From positions 1-9,562 of the forward strand of contig CBFGLF010000068.1 of NCBI GenBank assembly GCA_965649545.1: a DNA stretch of 9,562 bases. The letters are read 5' to 3'. Source of the stretch: CABHOJ01 sp965649545. GTDB taxonomy: Bacteria; Pseudomonadota; Gammaproteobacteria; Burkholderiales; Methylophilaceae. This document shows, in pieces, positions 1 through 6,517 of the stretch. A program made the position numbers and the translations under genes. The number at the start of each line of letters is the position of its first letter. The first letter of the stretch is position 1. The notes beneath the pieces were generated by a model. That model made no database searches. It was not told where the DNA came from and saw nothing but the letters and a program-made list of their open reading frames with translations.

Positions 1-419
1 GACGCATTGAGCGCTTCTGCAGGGTGGATCAGGACGATCCTCACGCCGCCGCTGCGATGGCTGGCCAGCTCGAGAAAATCGGCGAGCTCACGGACCTGCG
101 CAATCGATATCTGACTTTTTTTGCCTGATTTCTTGACCGGTGCCGCCTCCTCGTCTTCAACCGCATCCTGTTCCGGGGTCAGTAGTCGATAGTCGGGATG
201 ATTGCCTTGAACGAACCAGTTGCAGCTCGGGCATGCATCACATGCGAAACCGCGCGCATCGGGGGCCTCACACAGCAAAGCCTTGCTCAGCTGCACTGCG
301 AAATCGAGTTTACCGATTCCCCGCCTACCTTTGAGCAACATTGCATGATGTCGGCGGCCACGCGCGGACGCCAGTTGCTGCCATAGATCATCCTGCCAGG
401 TATAGATTATATCTTTCAT
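1..419 (-). CDS. holB: DNA polymerase III delta' subunit, N-terminal part (cut by window edge)
   Basis: Only the first 139 residues are present; the gene continues past the left edge. HolB (delta') is the stator of the clamp loader, which places the beta sliding clamp on primed DNA. Visible marks are a degenerate P-loop, GRRGIGK, at residues 31-37, and four cysteines at 50, 60, 63 and 66 (C-x9-C-x2-C-x2-C), which fit the zinc module of delta'. HPDYRLL follows at 74-80, then a charged linker rich in E and K (about 83-101). The segment ends in HPAEALNA, the start of the conserved motif that normally continues toward the sensor region. The ATG at 419 overlaps the tmk stop as ATGA and has no clear ribosome binding site, so translation is probably coupled to tmk. 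A DnaX or RuvB-type AAA protein is less likely because of the cysteine spacing and the tmk-holB order. Confidence 0.93.
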   Translation of the reverse strand, partial: MKDIIYTWQDDLWQQLASARGRRHHAMLLKGRRGIGKLDFAVQLSKALLCEAPDARGFACDACPSCNWFVQGNHPDYRLLTPEQDAVEDEEAAPVKKSGKKSQISIAQVRELADFLELASHRSGGVRIVLIHPAEALNA

Positions 420-1021
420 ATACTTGAAATGATGTTATCAAGTGATTTGACAACATCTTCGAGGGATTGATGGCTATTGATGACACGGAAACGATGCGGG
501 TATTGTTGCGCCCGTCGCAGGTAGGCGTCACGGATCCGTGTAAAGAAATCAGCGCCTTCTTGTTCGAACTTGTCCGGAGCGCGCGCTTTCGACAAGCGTT
601 GCAGGCTGACTTCTACCGGTACGTCGAACAACAAGGTGATGTCAGGCTGCAGTTCGCCCAGCGCCCATTGCTCCAATAGATTCATCTTTTCGAAGTCCAC
701 GCCTCGGCCACCGCATTGATACGCATAAGACGCATCCGCAAACCTATCGGAGATAACATAAGCGCCACGGGCCAATGCGGGCTCGATGACCTGCGAGATA
801 TGCTCCCTGCGGGCCGCAAACATGAGCAACGCCTCTGTCTCCGGATGCATGGCCTCATGCAACAAGATCTCGCGCAGGCGTTCGCCAAGCGAGGTGCCGC
901 CTGGTTCACGAGTCGAAACCACTTCCAGTCCACGTGCCCGAAAATGATCGAGGATGTGCGGGATGTGGGTGCTTTTCCCTGCCCCATCCATGCCTTCAAG
1001 CGTGATGAATTTACCTCGCAT
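416..1021 (-). CDS. tmk: Thymidylate kinase
   Basis: The 201-residue product phosphorylates dTMP to dTDP with ATP in the cytoplasm, an essential step of dTTP synthesis. The P-loop GMDGAGKS lies at residues 10-17, the substrate-binding REPGG at 38-42 and the DRF motif at 92-94. SYAYQ (98-102) and GGRG (104-107) follow. The lid segment KARAPDKFEQEG (about residues 145-156) carries the basic residues, as in the E. coli-type enzymes whose P-loop lacks arginine. Length is normal for the family. The start ATG lies inside the end of mltG (11-base overlap) and the stop overlaps the holB start by 4 bases, so the three genes are probably translated in series. Confidence 0.98.
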   Translation of the reverse strand: MRGKFITLEGMDGAGKSTHIPHILDHFRARGLEVVSTREPGGTSLGERLREILLHEAMHPETEALLMFAARREHISQVIEPALARGAYVISDRFADASYAYQCGGRGVDFEKMNLLEQWALGELQPDITLLFDVPVEVSLQRLSKARAPDKFEQEGADFFTRIRDAYLRRAQQYPHRFRVINSHQSLEDVVKSLDNIISSI

Positions 1022-2012
1022 TGCTCGATCTTCTCAGCTGATATTTGACTACCGCACGATTGTGCTCCGCCAGTGTGCTTGAAAACACGTGACTACCATC
1101 TCCCTTGCCGACGAAATACAGCGCTTTGGTTTTGGCAGGATGAAGTGCCGCTTCAATGGCTGCAAGGCTTGGCATGGCGATGGGCGTCGGTGGTAATCCT
1201 GCCCGGGTATAGGTGTTGTAGCGGGTGTCGGCGATGAGGTCGACCTTGCGCAGGTTGCCGTCGAAACGATCCCCCATGCCATAGATGACGGTCGGATCGG
1301 TTTGCAATCGCATGCCGATGCGCAGACGATTCAGGAACACCCCGGCGATCTCGGGGCGCTCGGAAGGCTTGCCGGTCTCCTTCTCCACGATGGAAGCCAT
1401 GATCAAGGCTTCATAGGCGGAATCATATGGCAGACCGGACTCACGCTCCTGCCAAGCCTTTGCCAGCTTGGTTTGCATGGTCTGGTAAGCACGTTTCAGC
1501 ACATCCAGATCACTGGCGCCACGGCTAAAATAGTAAGTGTCCGGAAAGAACAAGCCTTCCGGATGCGTCTCCTTGGCACCGATCTCCGCAAGGATCTGTT
1601 GATCCGTGTAAGCCATGGTCATGTGCCTGACGCCTTCGTTCTTATCGAGGGCCGCACGCAGCTGCTTGAAATTCCACCCTTCGATGAACGTGATACTGGC
1701 TTGTGTGATACTACCCTCTGTGAACGTCACATAGAGGCCGTAAGGGGTCACGCCGCGTTCTATCAGGTAATTCCCTGCCTTGATGTTACCGGCAGCGCCC
1801 AGCAGGCGGACCATTAGGACAAAGCTCCAGGGTTCGTTCAATATGCCTTGATCAACCAGCTGCTGACCTACGCTCTTCAAGCTGCTCCCCGCCTTGAGGT
1901 CGATCTCCTGGGACTCCGCACGCATGGGGATAGGCATATGCGAGAAGTACAGCATCCAGGCGCTAAGTACGATCCCCAGGAAAACGAGCATGAAGAATAA
2001 ACGTTTGATCAA
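1011..2012 (-). CDS. mltG: Endolytic murein transglycosylase MltG (YceG-like)
   Basis: The product is 333 residues and belongs to the YceG/MltG family, inner-membrane lytic transglycosylases that cleave nascent glycan strands and help set their length. A single N-terminal membrane segment spans about residues 5-23 after a basic MIKR start, so the catalytic part faces the periplasm. A LysM-like region follows (about 34-85). The catalytic block SIVEKET at about 207-213 contains the expected glutamate (E210), followed by FLNRLRIGMRLQTDPTVIYG (227-245, typical of the family). The start is TTG, not ATG: it overlaps the pabC stop as TTGA and has AGGA six bases upstream. The in-frame ATG at 1991 has no ribosome binding site and would remove the basic residues before the membrane segment. 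The gene sits between pabC and tmk as in many proteobacteria. Confidence 0.96.
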   Translation of the reverse strand: MIKRLFFMLVFLGIVLSAWMLYFSHMPIPMRAESQEIDLKAGSSLKSVGQQLVDQGILNEPWSFVLMVRLLGAAGNIKAGNYLIERGVTPYGLYVTFTEGSITQASITFIEGWNFKQLRAALDKNEGVRHMTMAYTDQQILAEIGAKETHPEGLFFPDTYYFSRGASDLDVLKRAYQTMQTKLAKAWQERESGLPYDSAYEALIMASIVEKETGKPSERPEIAGVFLNRLRIGMRLQTDPTVIYGMGDRFDGNLRKVDLIADTRYNTYTRAGLPPTPIAMPSLAAIEAALHPAKTKALYFVGKGDGSHVFSSTLAEHNRAVVKYQLRRSSNAR

Positions 2013-2836
2013 GGCTGTTCCTGTAATAACTCACGAATGGTTGAGGCCAAAGGTTGGCCAAGCCATTGCCGTTGATTGAAATCGATCACTTGCCAGGCGC
2101 CATACAGGCTATTGCAAATCAGGATTTCGTCAGCGCTCATCATATCTGCCATAGAGATGCGGCCTATATGGACGTTCAAGCCCAGCGGTTCCGATAGCTG
2201 AAGGATGCGCTGGCGGGTGATCCCTGCGACACCGCACATGGCAAGATCGGGAGTGACGAGATCTTTGCCCGAACGAATGAAGAGGTTAGCTGCCGTGCAT
2301 TCGATGATGTTGCCGTCAATATCCTGCAGAACACCGTCGGCGTATGCAGAGGAATTCCACTCCATACGTGCCAGGATGTTTTCCAGTCGATTGAGATGTT
2401 TGATGCCTGCGAGCTGAGGCTGATGCCCTAGCCGCAGCTGGCAAAGATGCAAACTGACGCCTTGGGAGAAATTCGATGCCGGATATTGCGGATAAGCAGA
2501 CTTGATCACTACTCGATTTGGCTGAGCCAGAGCAGGCAAGGCATAGCCTCTTGTCCCTTCGCCGCGGGTCACGACGATCTTGATCACAGCATCCGCCACT
2601 TCGTCATCATTCAAGCGCTGGATGTCAGCATGCAACAGATCAGAAGATGGGCAGACGATATCGATGCGGTTGCAGTCCTCTACCAGCTTGCTGTAATGAA
2701 TCGGCCAAGAAGCGACGCTACCTGCTGTCATGCGCATGGTGCGAAAAACACCATCCCCGTAGGAAAAGCCGCGGTCAAGGGGCGATACTTGCGCATCCAG
2801 CCTGCCATTGACTATGTACTTAGGGGTAGCGGTCAT
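2009..2836 (-). CDS. pabC: Aminodeoxychorismate lyase (4-amino-4-deoxychorismate lyase)
   Basis: This 275-residue fold-type IV PLP enzyme converts aminodeoxychorismate to p-aminobenzoate and pyruvate for folate synthesis. LDRGFSYGDGVFRT at residues 20-33 is the family N-terminal motif. RGEGTRGY lies at 91-98. K146 in GIKHLNRLE is the expected PLP lysine, and E179 in the IIECTAANLF block is the conserved glutamate. I chose the ATG at 2836 because the protein then begins a few residues before the IVNGR strand, as in relatives. A GTG at 2896 in the same frame would add 20 residues that look unlike the family and would fall across the sigma-54-like site. Neither start has a good ribosome binding site. 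The stop overlaps the TTG start of mltG. A branched-chain or D-amino-acid aminotransferase is the alternative within the fold, but the fabF-pabC-mltG context favours PabC. Confidence 0.93.
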   Translation of the reverse strand: MTATPKYIVNGRLDAQVSPLDRGFSYGDGVFRTMRMTAGSVASWPIHYSKLVEDCNRIDIVCPSSDLLHADIQRLNDDEVADAVIKIVVTRGEGTRGYALPALAQPNRVVIKSAYPQYPASNFSQGVSLHLCQLRLGHQPQLAGIKHLNRLENILARMEWNSSAYADGVLQDIDGNIIECTAANLFIRSGKDLVTPDLAMCGVAGITRQRILQLSEPLGLNVHIGRISMADMMSADEILICNSLYGAWQVIDFNQRQWLGQPLASTIRELLQEQP

Positions 2837-2877
2837 CGAATTCGTAACATGCGTTGATTGGTCTGCGCCTATGCTAA

Positions 2878-2893
2878 AGCATGTTGCTTGCCA
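2878..2893 (-). promoter_or_regulatory. Sigma-54-like -24/-12 promoter candidate for pabC
   Basis: On the minus strand the bases read TGGCAAGCAACATGCT, which keeps the GG-N10-GC spacing of sigma-54 promoters (consensus TGGCAC-N5-TTGCA). The -24 half matches 5 of 6 and the -12 half about 4 of 5. The predicted transcript would start near 2867, about 30 bases before the pabC ATG. No proven activator site is present at the usual distance, so this may be chance. Confidence 0.3.
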
Positions 2894-2909
2894 CACAAAG
2901 GATTTTAGC

Positions 2910-2944
2910 TATTCCACAAAAGCTGTGGATAGTTTTGTGGATGA
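2910..2944. promoter_or_regulatory. Cluster of three DnaA-box-like nonamers with inverted repeat
   Basis: Three nonamers lie within 35 bases: TATTCCACA on the plus strand (2910-2918), and CTATCCACA (2924-2932) and TCATCCACA (2936-2944) on the minus strand. Each minus-strand copy differs by one base from TTATCCACA; the plus-strand copy differs by one from the relaxed TTWTNCACA. They also form a perfect 9-base inverted repeat, TCCACAAAA (2913-2921) and TTTTGTGGA (2933-2941), with an 11-base spacer. None is an exact box, so binding by DnaA is an inference. Confidence 0.4.
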
Positions 2945-2992
2945 CTGTTGGATTGGCGTCCTAACTCTCGCTCCTGATTGAGTTTTTTGCCA

Positions 2993-3035
2993 GTTGATTA
3001 TTATTTATGCAGATAAAAAATATAATATAATCAAC
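2993..3035. repeat. AT-rich inverted repeat, 9-base arms
   Basis: GTTGATTAT (2993-3001) and ATAATCAAC (3027-3035) are perfect reverse complements separated by 25 bases that are almost all A and T. The right arm overlaps the -10 of the sigma-70-like promoter proposed for the minus strand, so it could be an operator or simply part of the AT-rich promoter region. Confidence 0.45.
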
Positions 3036-3053
3036 AAGTTATAAAATACTCAA
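3024..3053 (-). promoter_or_regulatory. Sigma-70-like promoter candidate for pabC-mltG-tmk-holB
   Basis: On the minus strand TTGAGT (3048-3053) is followed after 18 bases by TATATT (3024-3029), within a very AT-rich block. It matches the -35 consensus at 4 of 6 and the -10 at 5 of 6. The leader to pabC would be about 180 bases and would contain the DnaA-box-like cluster. Low base complexity makes chance matches likely here. Confidence 0.35.
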
Positions 3054-3103
3054 TGGAAACAGTCACTAAAGCCTACATCTGCCTGTCATATACCGGGAAT
3101 CTG

Positions 3104-3117
3104 TGTACAAACGTACA
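3104..3117. repeat. Small GTAC inverted repeat
   Basis: TGTAC (3104-3108) and GTACA (3113-3117) form a short palindrome with a 4-base centre. It lies just downstream of the fabF hairpin on the minus strand. Its size is compatible with a regulator half-site pair or with chance. Confidence 0.25.
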
Positions 3118-3125
3118 ATGATGCG

Positions 3126-3160
3126 ACCATCTTGGTGCAGTTCCACTGCACCAAGATGGT
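3126..3160 (-). terminator. Perfect 16-bp hairpin after fabF
   Basis: Arms 3126-3141 and 3145-3160 are exact reverse complements with a 3-base loop, giving a 16-bp stem that starts 6 bases past the fabF stop. This marks the 3' end of the fabF transcript. The sequence after the stem on the minus strand (CGCATCATTGTACG) has no U-run, so it does not look like a standard intrinsic terminator. It may instead stabilise or process the fabF mRNA, or terminate inefficiently. Confidence 0.6.
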
Positions 3161-3166
3161 GAATAG

Positions 3167-4414
3167 TTACACCTTGGCGAACACCAGGCTTCCGTTGGTG
3201 CCACCGAAGCCGAAATTGTTTTTGAGTGCGACATCGATCTTCATGTCGCGCGCCTCGTTGGCACAATAATCAAGGTCACATTCAGGGTCCTGATTAAAGA
3301 TATTGATCGTCGGCGGTGATACCTGATGATGGATAGACAATACTGTGAATACCGATTCCAGACCCCCTGCACCACCCAATAAATGTCCGGTCATGGATTT
3401 AGTCGAATTCACCACCAGCTTCTTCGAGTGGTCGCCGAATGCCGCCTTGATGGCATTGGTTTCATTCGTATCACCCAGTGGTGTCGAGGTGCCGTGTGCA
3501 TTCACGAACTGCACCTGGTCAGGATTGACGCCGGCATTCCGTAGCGCATTCAACATAGAGCGACGCGGGCCATCCATATTGGGTGCCGTCATGTGATAAG
3601 CATCCGCACTCATGCCATAGCCTGTGAGCTCGGCATAGATCTTGGCACCGCGCTTCTTGGCGGATTCATACTCTTCAAGCACCATCACACCCGCACCTTC
3701 TCCGATGACGAACCCGTCACGATCACGGTCCCAGGGACGGCTCGCCGTCGCCGGGTCATCGTTTCTGGTGGATAAGGCTCGCGCAGCGGCGAAGCCGCCG
3801 ACACCTAGTTGCGTGATCGCCGCTTCAGCGCCACCCGCGACCATGACATCAGCATCGCCGTATTCGATCATGCGCGCTGCATCGCCGATCGAATGCGTAC
3901 CCGTCGTACAGGCGGTGACGATGGCGACATTTGGACCTTTGAACCCGTACATGATGGACAGATTGCCTGAGATCATGTTGATGATGGTGCCGGGGATGAA
4001 GAATGGCGAAATCTTGCGTGGGCCGCTCTCGTCGTAGATATCGTTGGTGTCTTCGATGAGCTGCAGGCCACCGATCCCGGAGCCGATGGAAACACCGATC
4101 CGTTCGGCATTCTCTTCGGTCGCCACGATGCCCGAGTCCTTGACGGCCTCGATTGCCGCTGCCATGCCGTACTGGATAAAGATGTCCATGCGGCGCGCTT
4201 CCTTCGCAGGAAGATATTGCGACACATCGAACCCTTTCACCTCGCCGGCGATCTGGGAAGCGAAATTGCTAGGATCGAATTTGGTAATTTTGGTGATACC
4301 GGATCTACCGGCAACCAGATTGGCCCAGGACGCTTCGACACCGATACCCACTGGTGACACAACGCCCAGGCCCGTGACTACAACTCTGCGCTTTTGCAGG
4401 TCTGGCTTGGACAA
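3167..4414 (-). CDS. fabF: 3-oxoacyl-[acyl-carrier-protein] synthase II
   Basis: FabF (KAS II, 415 residues) condenses malonyl-ACP with acyl-ACP to lengthen the chain by two carbons, with CO2 release. The catalytic triad is visible: C169 in TACTTG, H307 in NAHGTSTPLGD and H344 in KSMTGHLLGGAGG. The C-terminal FGFGGTNGSL lies at 401-410. Length and spacing match KAS II rather than the FabH-type enzyme. The start is TTG at 4414, preceded by GGAG five bases upstream; the next in-frame ATG would cut off the conserved RRVVVTGLGVVSPVG strand. It follows acpP after 40 bases, as in most proteobacteria, so the carrier and the condensing enzyme share a transcript. FabB is the alternative, but the linkage to acpP points to FabF. 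Confidence 0.98.
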   Translation of the reverse strand: MSKPDLQKRRVVVTGLGVVSPVGIGVEASWANLVAGRSGITKITKFDPSNFASQIAGEVKGFDVSQYLPAKEARRMDIFIQYGMAAAIEAVKDSGIVATEENAERIGVSIGSGIGGLQLIEDTNDIYDESGPRKISPFFIPGTIINMISGNLSIMYGFKGPNVAIVTACTTGTHSIGDAARMIEYGDADVMVAGGAEAAITQLGVGGFAAARALSTRNDDPATASRPWDRDRDGFVIGEGAGVMVLEEYESAKKRGAKIYAELTGYGMSADAYHMTAPNMDGPRRSMLNALRNAGVNPDQVQFVNAHGTSTPLGDTNETNAIKAAFGDHSKKLVVNSTKSMTGHLLGGAGGLESVFTVLSIHHQVSPPTINIFNQDPECDLDYCANEARDMKIDVALKNNFGFGGTNGSLVFAKV

Positions 4415-4454
4415 GGCAACTCCAAGAAAAAATGACTAGGAAAAGTCGGGATGG

Positions 4455-4691
4455 TTACTTCAGGTTTGCGTTGACGTAGTCAATCGCTTGCTGGACGGTG
4501 GTGATCTTCTCTGCTTCTTCATCAGGGATTTCACAGTCAAACTCTTCTTCCAGCGCCATGACCAATTCCACTGTATCCAGTGAATCTGCGCCCAGATCGT
4601 CCACGAAGGAAGACTCATTCTTTACGTCTGCCTCATTGGCACCCAATTGCTCGGAAACGATCTTTTTAACGCGTTGTTCGATGTCAGACAT
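4455..4691 (-). CDS. acpP: Acyl carrier protein
   Basis: The 78-residue acidic protein carries growing acyl chains on a 4'-phosphopantetheine arm. S37 in the GADSLDTVELVMALEEEF segment is the attachment serine. The acidic helix II (about 37-51) is the surface docked by Fab enzymes. The ATG at 4691 has AAAGGGG seven bases upstream, a strong ribosome binding site, in keeping with the high output expected of this protein. A terminator-like hairpin and a promoter lie upstream, so it can be made independently of fabG. Confidence 0.99.
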   Translation of the reverse strand: MSDIEQRVKKIVSEQLGANEADVKNESSFVDDLGADSLDTVELVMALEEEFDCEIPDEEAEKITTVQQAIDYVNANLK

Positions 4692-4734
4692 CTAATTACC
4701 CCTTTCAAGTTATGTAGCTTGTTCAGCTCAGGCT

Positions 4735-4762
4735 ATTCTAGCAAAAGTCCTGAGGAATTCAA
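4735..4762 (-). promoter_or_regulatory. Promoter of acpP-fabF (extended -10)
   Basis: The minus strand reads TTGAAT (4757-4762), a 16-base spacer and TAGAAT (4735-4740), with TGC directly before the -10, which gives an extended -10. It starts right after the hairpin that ends fabG and leaves a leader of roughly 35-40 bases before the acpP ATG. A private acpP promoter is known in other bacteria, which supports the call. Confidence 0.6.
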
Positions 4763-4799
4763 AAAACAACCACAGGCCTCGATCCCTGAGGATCAGGCC
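4761..4799 (-). terminator. Intrinsic-terminator-like hairpin at the end of fabG
   Basis: On the minus strand GGCCTGATCC (4790-4799) pairs with GGATCGAGGCC (4775-4785), with one bulged base and a 4-base loop. Eight bases after the stem comes a run of six T (4761-4766). The stem includes the fabG stop codon. The gap between stem and T-run suggests partial termination, that is, an attenuator between fabG and acpP. Confidence 0.5.
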
Positions 4800-5533
4800 A
4801 TGTACATGCCGCCATTCACGTGCAATGTCTCGCCAGTGATGTAACCGGCTGATGGCGAAGCTAAAAATGCCACTGCCGCCGCGATATCCTTGACGTCCCC
4901 GAGCTTACCCATCGGAATCTTGGCCAGGAGATCGGTCTTGATCTTTTCCGGCAACTCGCGTGTCATATCGGTATCGATGAAGCCGGGAGCGACGCAATTG
5001 ACTGTGACGCCGCGGCTCCCCAACTCCTGCGCCAGCGACTTGGTGAAGCCGCTCATACCCGCTTTAGCGGCTGCATAATTGGTCTGGCCGGCATTGCCGG
5101 TATGGCCGACGATAGAAGACACGCTGATGATACGGCCATGGCGGGCCTTCATCATCGGGCGCATGACGGCCTGCGATAGACGATACACGGATGTAAGGTT
5201 GGTCGAGATGACGGCATCCCAGTCCTCATCCTTCATGCGCATCAGCAAGGTGTCGCGGGTGATCCCGGCATTATTGACCAGGATGGAGACCTCGCCGAAC
5301 GTATCGGCGATCGTTTTCAGTACAGACTCGATTTGGGTGGCGTCATTCACATCCAGCGCCATTCCGGTGCCATTGATGCCTGCCTCTTGCAGGGCCTGCG
5401 TGATCTGCTGGGCACCATTGGAAGTGGTTGCAGTACCGACGACCACAGCGCCCTGTTTACCCAACTCCTGAGCGATCGCTGCTCCGATGCCGCGACTTGC
5501 ACCTGTCACCAGGGCGATTTGATTTTCCAGCAT
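4793..5533 (-). CDS. fabG: 3-oxoacyl-[acyl-carrier-protein] reductase
   Basis: This 246-residue short-chain dehydrogenase reduces 3-oxoacyl-ACP to 3-hydroxyacyl-ACP with NADPH. The Rossmann motif TGASRGIG is at residues 10-17 and NNAG at 87-90. The catalytic set is N112, S140 (in SVSSIVGHTGN), Y153 and K157 (YAAAK). It ends in ITGETLHVNGGMYMA, the usual FabG C terminus. Start ATG 5533 follows a strong AAGGGAGG. The gap to fabD upstream is 29 bases. The stop codon is embedded in a terminator-like hairpin. Confidence 0.98.
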   Translation of the reverse strand: MLENQIALVTGASRGIGAAIAQELGKQGAVVVGTATTSNGAQQITQALQEAGINGTGMALDVNDATQIESVLKTIADTFGEVSILVNNAGITRDTLLMRMKDEDWDAVISTNLTSVYRLSQAVMRPMMKARHGRIISVSSIVGHTGNAGQTNYAAAKAGMSGFTKSLAQELGSRGVTVNCVAPGFIDTDMTRELPEKIKTDLLAKIPMGKLGDVKDIAAAVAFLASPSAGYITGETLHVNGGMYMA

Positions 5534-5562
5534 GATGCCTCCCTTGGATCTTTAGCCAATCG

Positions 5563-6492
5563 TTAGCTATTGAATTGTGACTTTGCTTCAGCCAGGCTTT
5601 CCTGACCGACCAATGCGATACATGGCAACTCAGCCACGATGCGCTTGGTAAGCCCTGCAAGCACCTTACCTGGCCCGCATTCTGCAGTTTGTGTGACACC
5701 CATCGCATGGATGGCTTGAACGGTCTCGACCCAGCGTACAGGGCTATATAACTGGCGTACCAATGCATCTTTGATCTGATCAGCAGCCTCGTGGCTGGCT
5801 ACGTCAGCATTGTGTAACACGGGCACTTCGCCAGCACGTACAGTGACTTGCTGCAGGTAAGTCCGCAGCTGTTCGGCTGCAGGTTTCATGAGTGCGCAGT
5901 GGGATGGGACACTGACCGGCAAAGGCAAGGCGCGCTTGGCACCCTTGCTCTTGGCAAGCTCCATGCCTCGCTCCACGGCGGCTTTATGCCCTGCAATGAC
6001 GACTTGGCCCGGCGAGTTCAGGTTGACGGCTTCCAGCACTTCACCTTGCGCGGCTTCCGTACAGACAGCGCGCACGGTCTCGTCATCCAGCCCCAGGATT
6101 GCCGCCATTGCGCCTACTCCTTCCGCAACGGCACCTTGCATGACTTCCGCACGATAGCGCACCAACGGCAATGCATCCTTATAGGTCAATGCGCCTGAAG
6201 CCACCAGGGCGGTATATTCGCCAAGACTGTGACCTGCCATGACGGTTGGCATGGCGCCGCCTGCCACTTGCCACGCACGCCATGTGGCAACGCCCGCAGC
6301 CAGCATCAAAGGTTGGGTATTCGTTGTCTGATTCAATAGCTCGTTCGGTTCGGTCGCCATGGACCAGAAGTCTGTCTTGAGGATATCCGAAGCTTCAGTG
6401 AAGGTGTCGCGCACGATCGCCAGATCGCCGAAGCCCTGCATCATGCCGACGGATTGCGAACCTTGACCAGGAAAGAAGAAAGCAGATTTCAT
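5563..6492 (-). CDS. fabD: Malonyl-CoA:ACP transacylase
   Basis: FabD (309 residues) moves malonyl from CoA to ACP, supplying all elongation steps. The N-terminal FFPGQGSQ (6-13) holds Q10. S89 in GHSLGEY is the nucleophile, R114 binds the malonyl carboxylate, and H198 (PSHCALM) completes the dyad. Q247 lies in the VRQLYSPVRW block. The frame is open upstream to 6558, but the added residues run into the end of fabH and look unlike the family. The ATG at 6492 gives the usual MKSAFFFPGQGSQ start, with AGAGA upstream. It lies 25 bases after fabH. Confidence 0.98.
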   Translation of the reverse strand: MKSAFFFPGQGSQSVGMMQGFGDLAIVRDTFTEASDILKTDFWSMATEPNELLNQTTNTQPLMLAAGVATWRAWQVAGGAMPTVMAGHSLGEYTALVASGALTYKDALPLVRYRAEVMQGAVAEGVGAMAAILGLDDETVRAVCTEAAQGEVLEAVNLNSPGQVVIAGHKAAVERGMELAKSKGAKRALPLPVSVPSHCALMKPAAEQLRTYLQQVTVRAGEVPVLHNADVASHEAADQIKDALVRQLYSPVRWVETVQAIHAMGVTQTAECGPGKVLAGLTKRIVAELPCIALVGQESLAEAKSQFNS

Positions 6493-6517
6493 AGTGTTCT
6501 CTAGATTCGAGTGAGGA

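Larger units (their letters stand above)
2837..3166. other. Gene-free spacer between fabF and pabC
   Basis: These 330 bases are the only long gene-free stretch and the widest break in the cluster. I see no convincing reading frame in them. They hold, from the fabF side, a perfect long hairpin, a small GTAC inverted repeat, an AT-rich block with a sigma-70-like promoter and 9-base inverted repeat arms, a cluster of three DnaA-box-like nonamers, and a sigma-54-like site just before pabC. The layout suggests that the pabC-mltG-tmk-holB part can be transcribed separately from the fab part (inference). Confidence 0.8.

Noticed and set aside
1302..1817. 171-residue plus-strand reading frame opposite mltG
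   Set aside because: Antisense shadow of a conserved gene, without a ribosome binding site or recognisable domain.
2960..2988. Plus-strand terminator (ACTC/GAGT arms before a T-run)
   Set aside because: The stem is only four base pairs and no plus-strand gene lies upstream.
2837..3060. Replication origin (DnaA-box-like cluster beside an AT-rich block)
   Set aside because: No exact DnaA box, only three degenerate ones, and no dnaA, dnaN, parAB or gidA gene nearby; a regulatory region is the simpler reading.
3066..3266. 66-residue minus-strand frame across the fabF 3' end
   Set aside because: It is another frame of the fabF C terminus running through the hairpin and has no ribosome binding site or motif.
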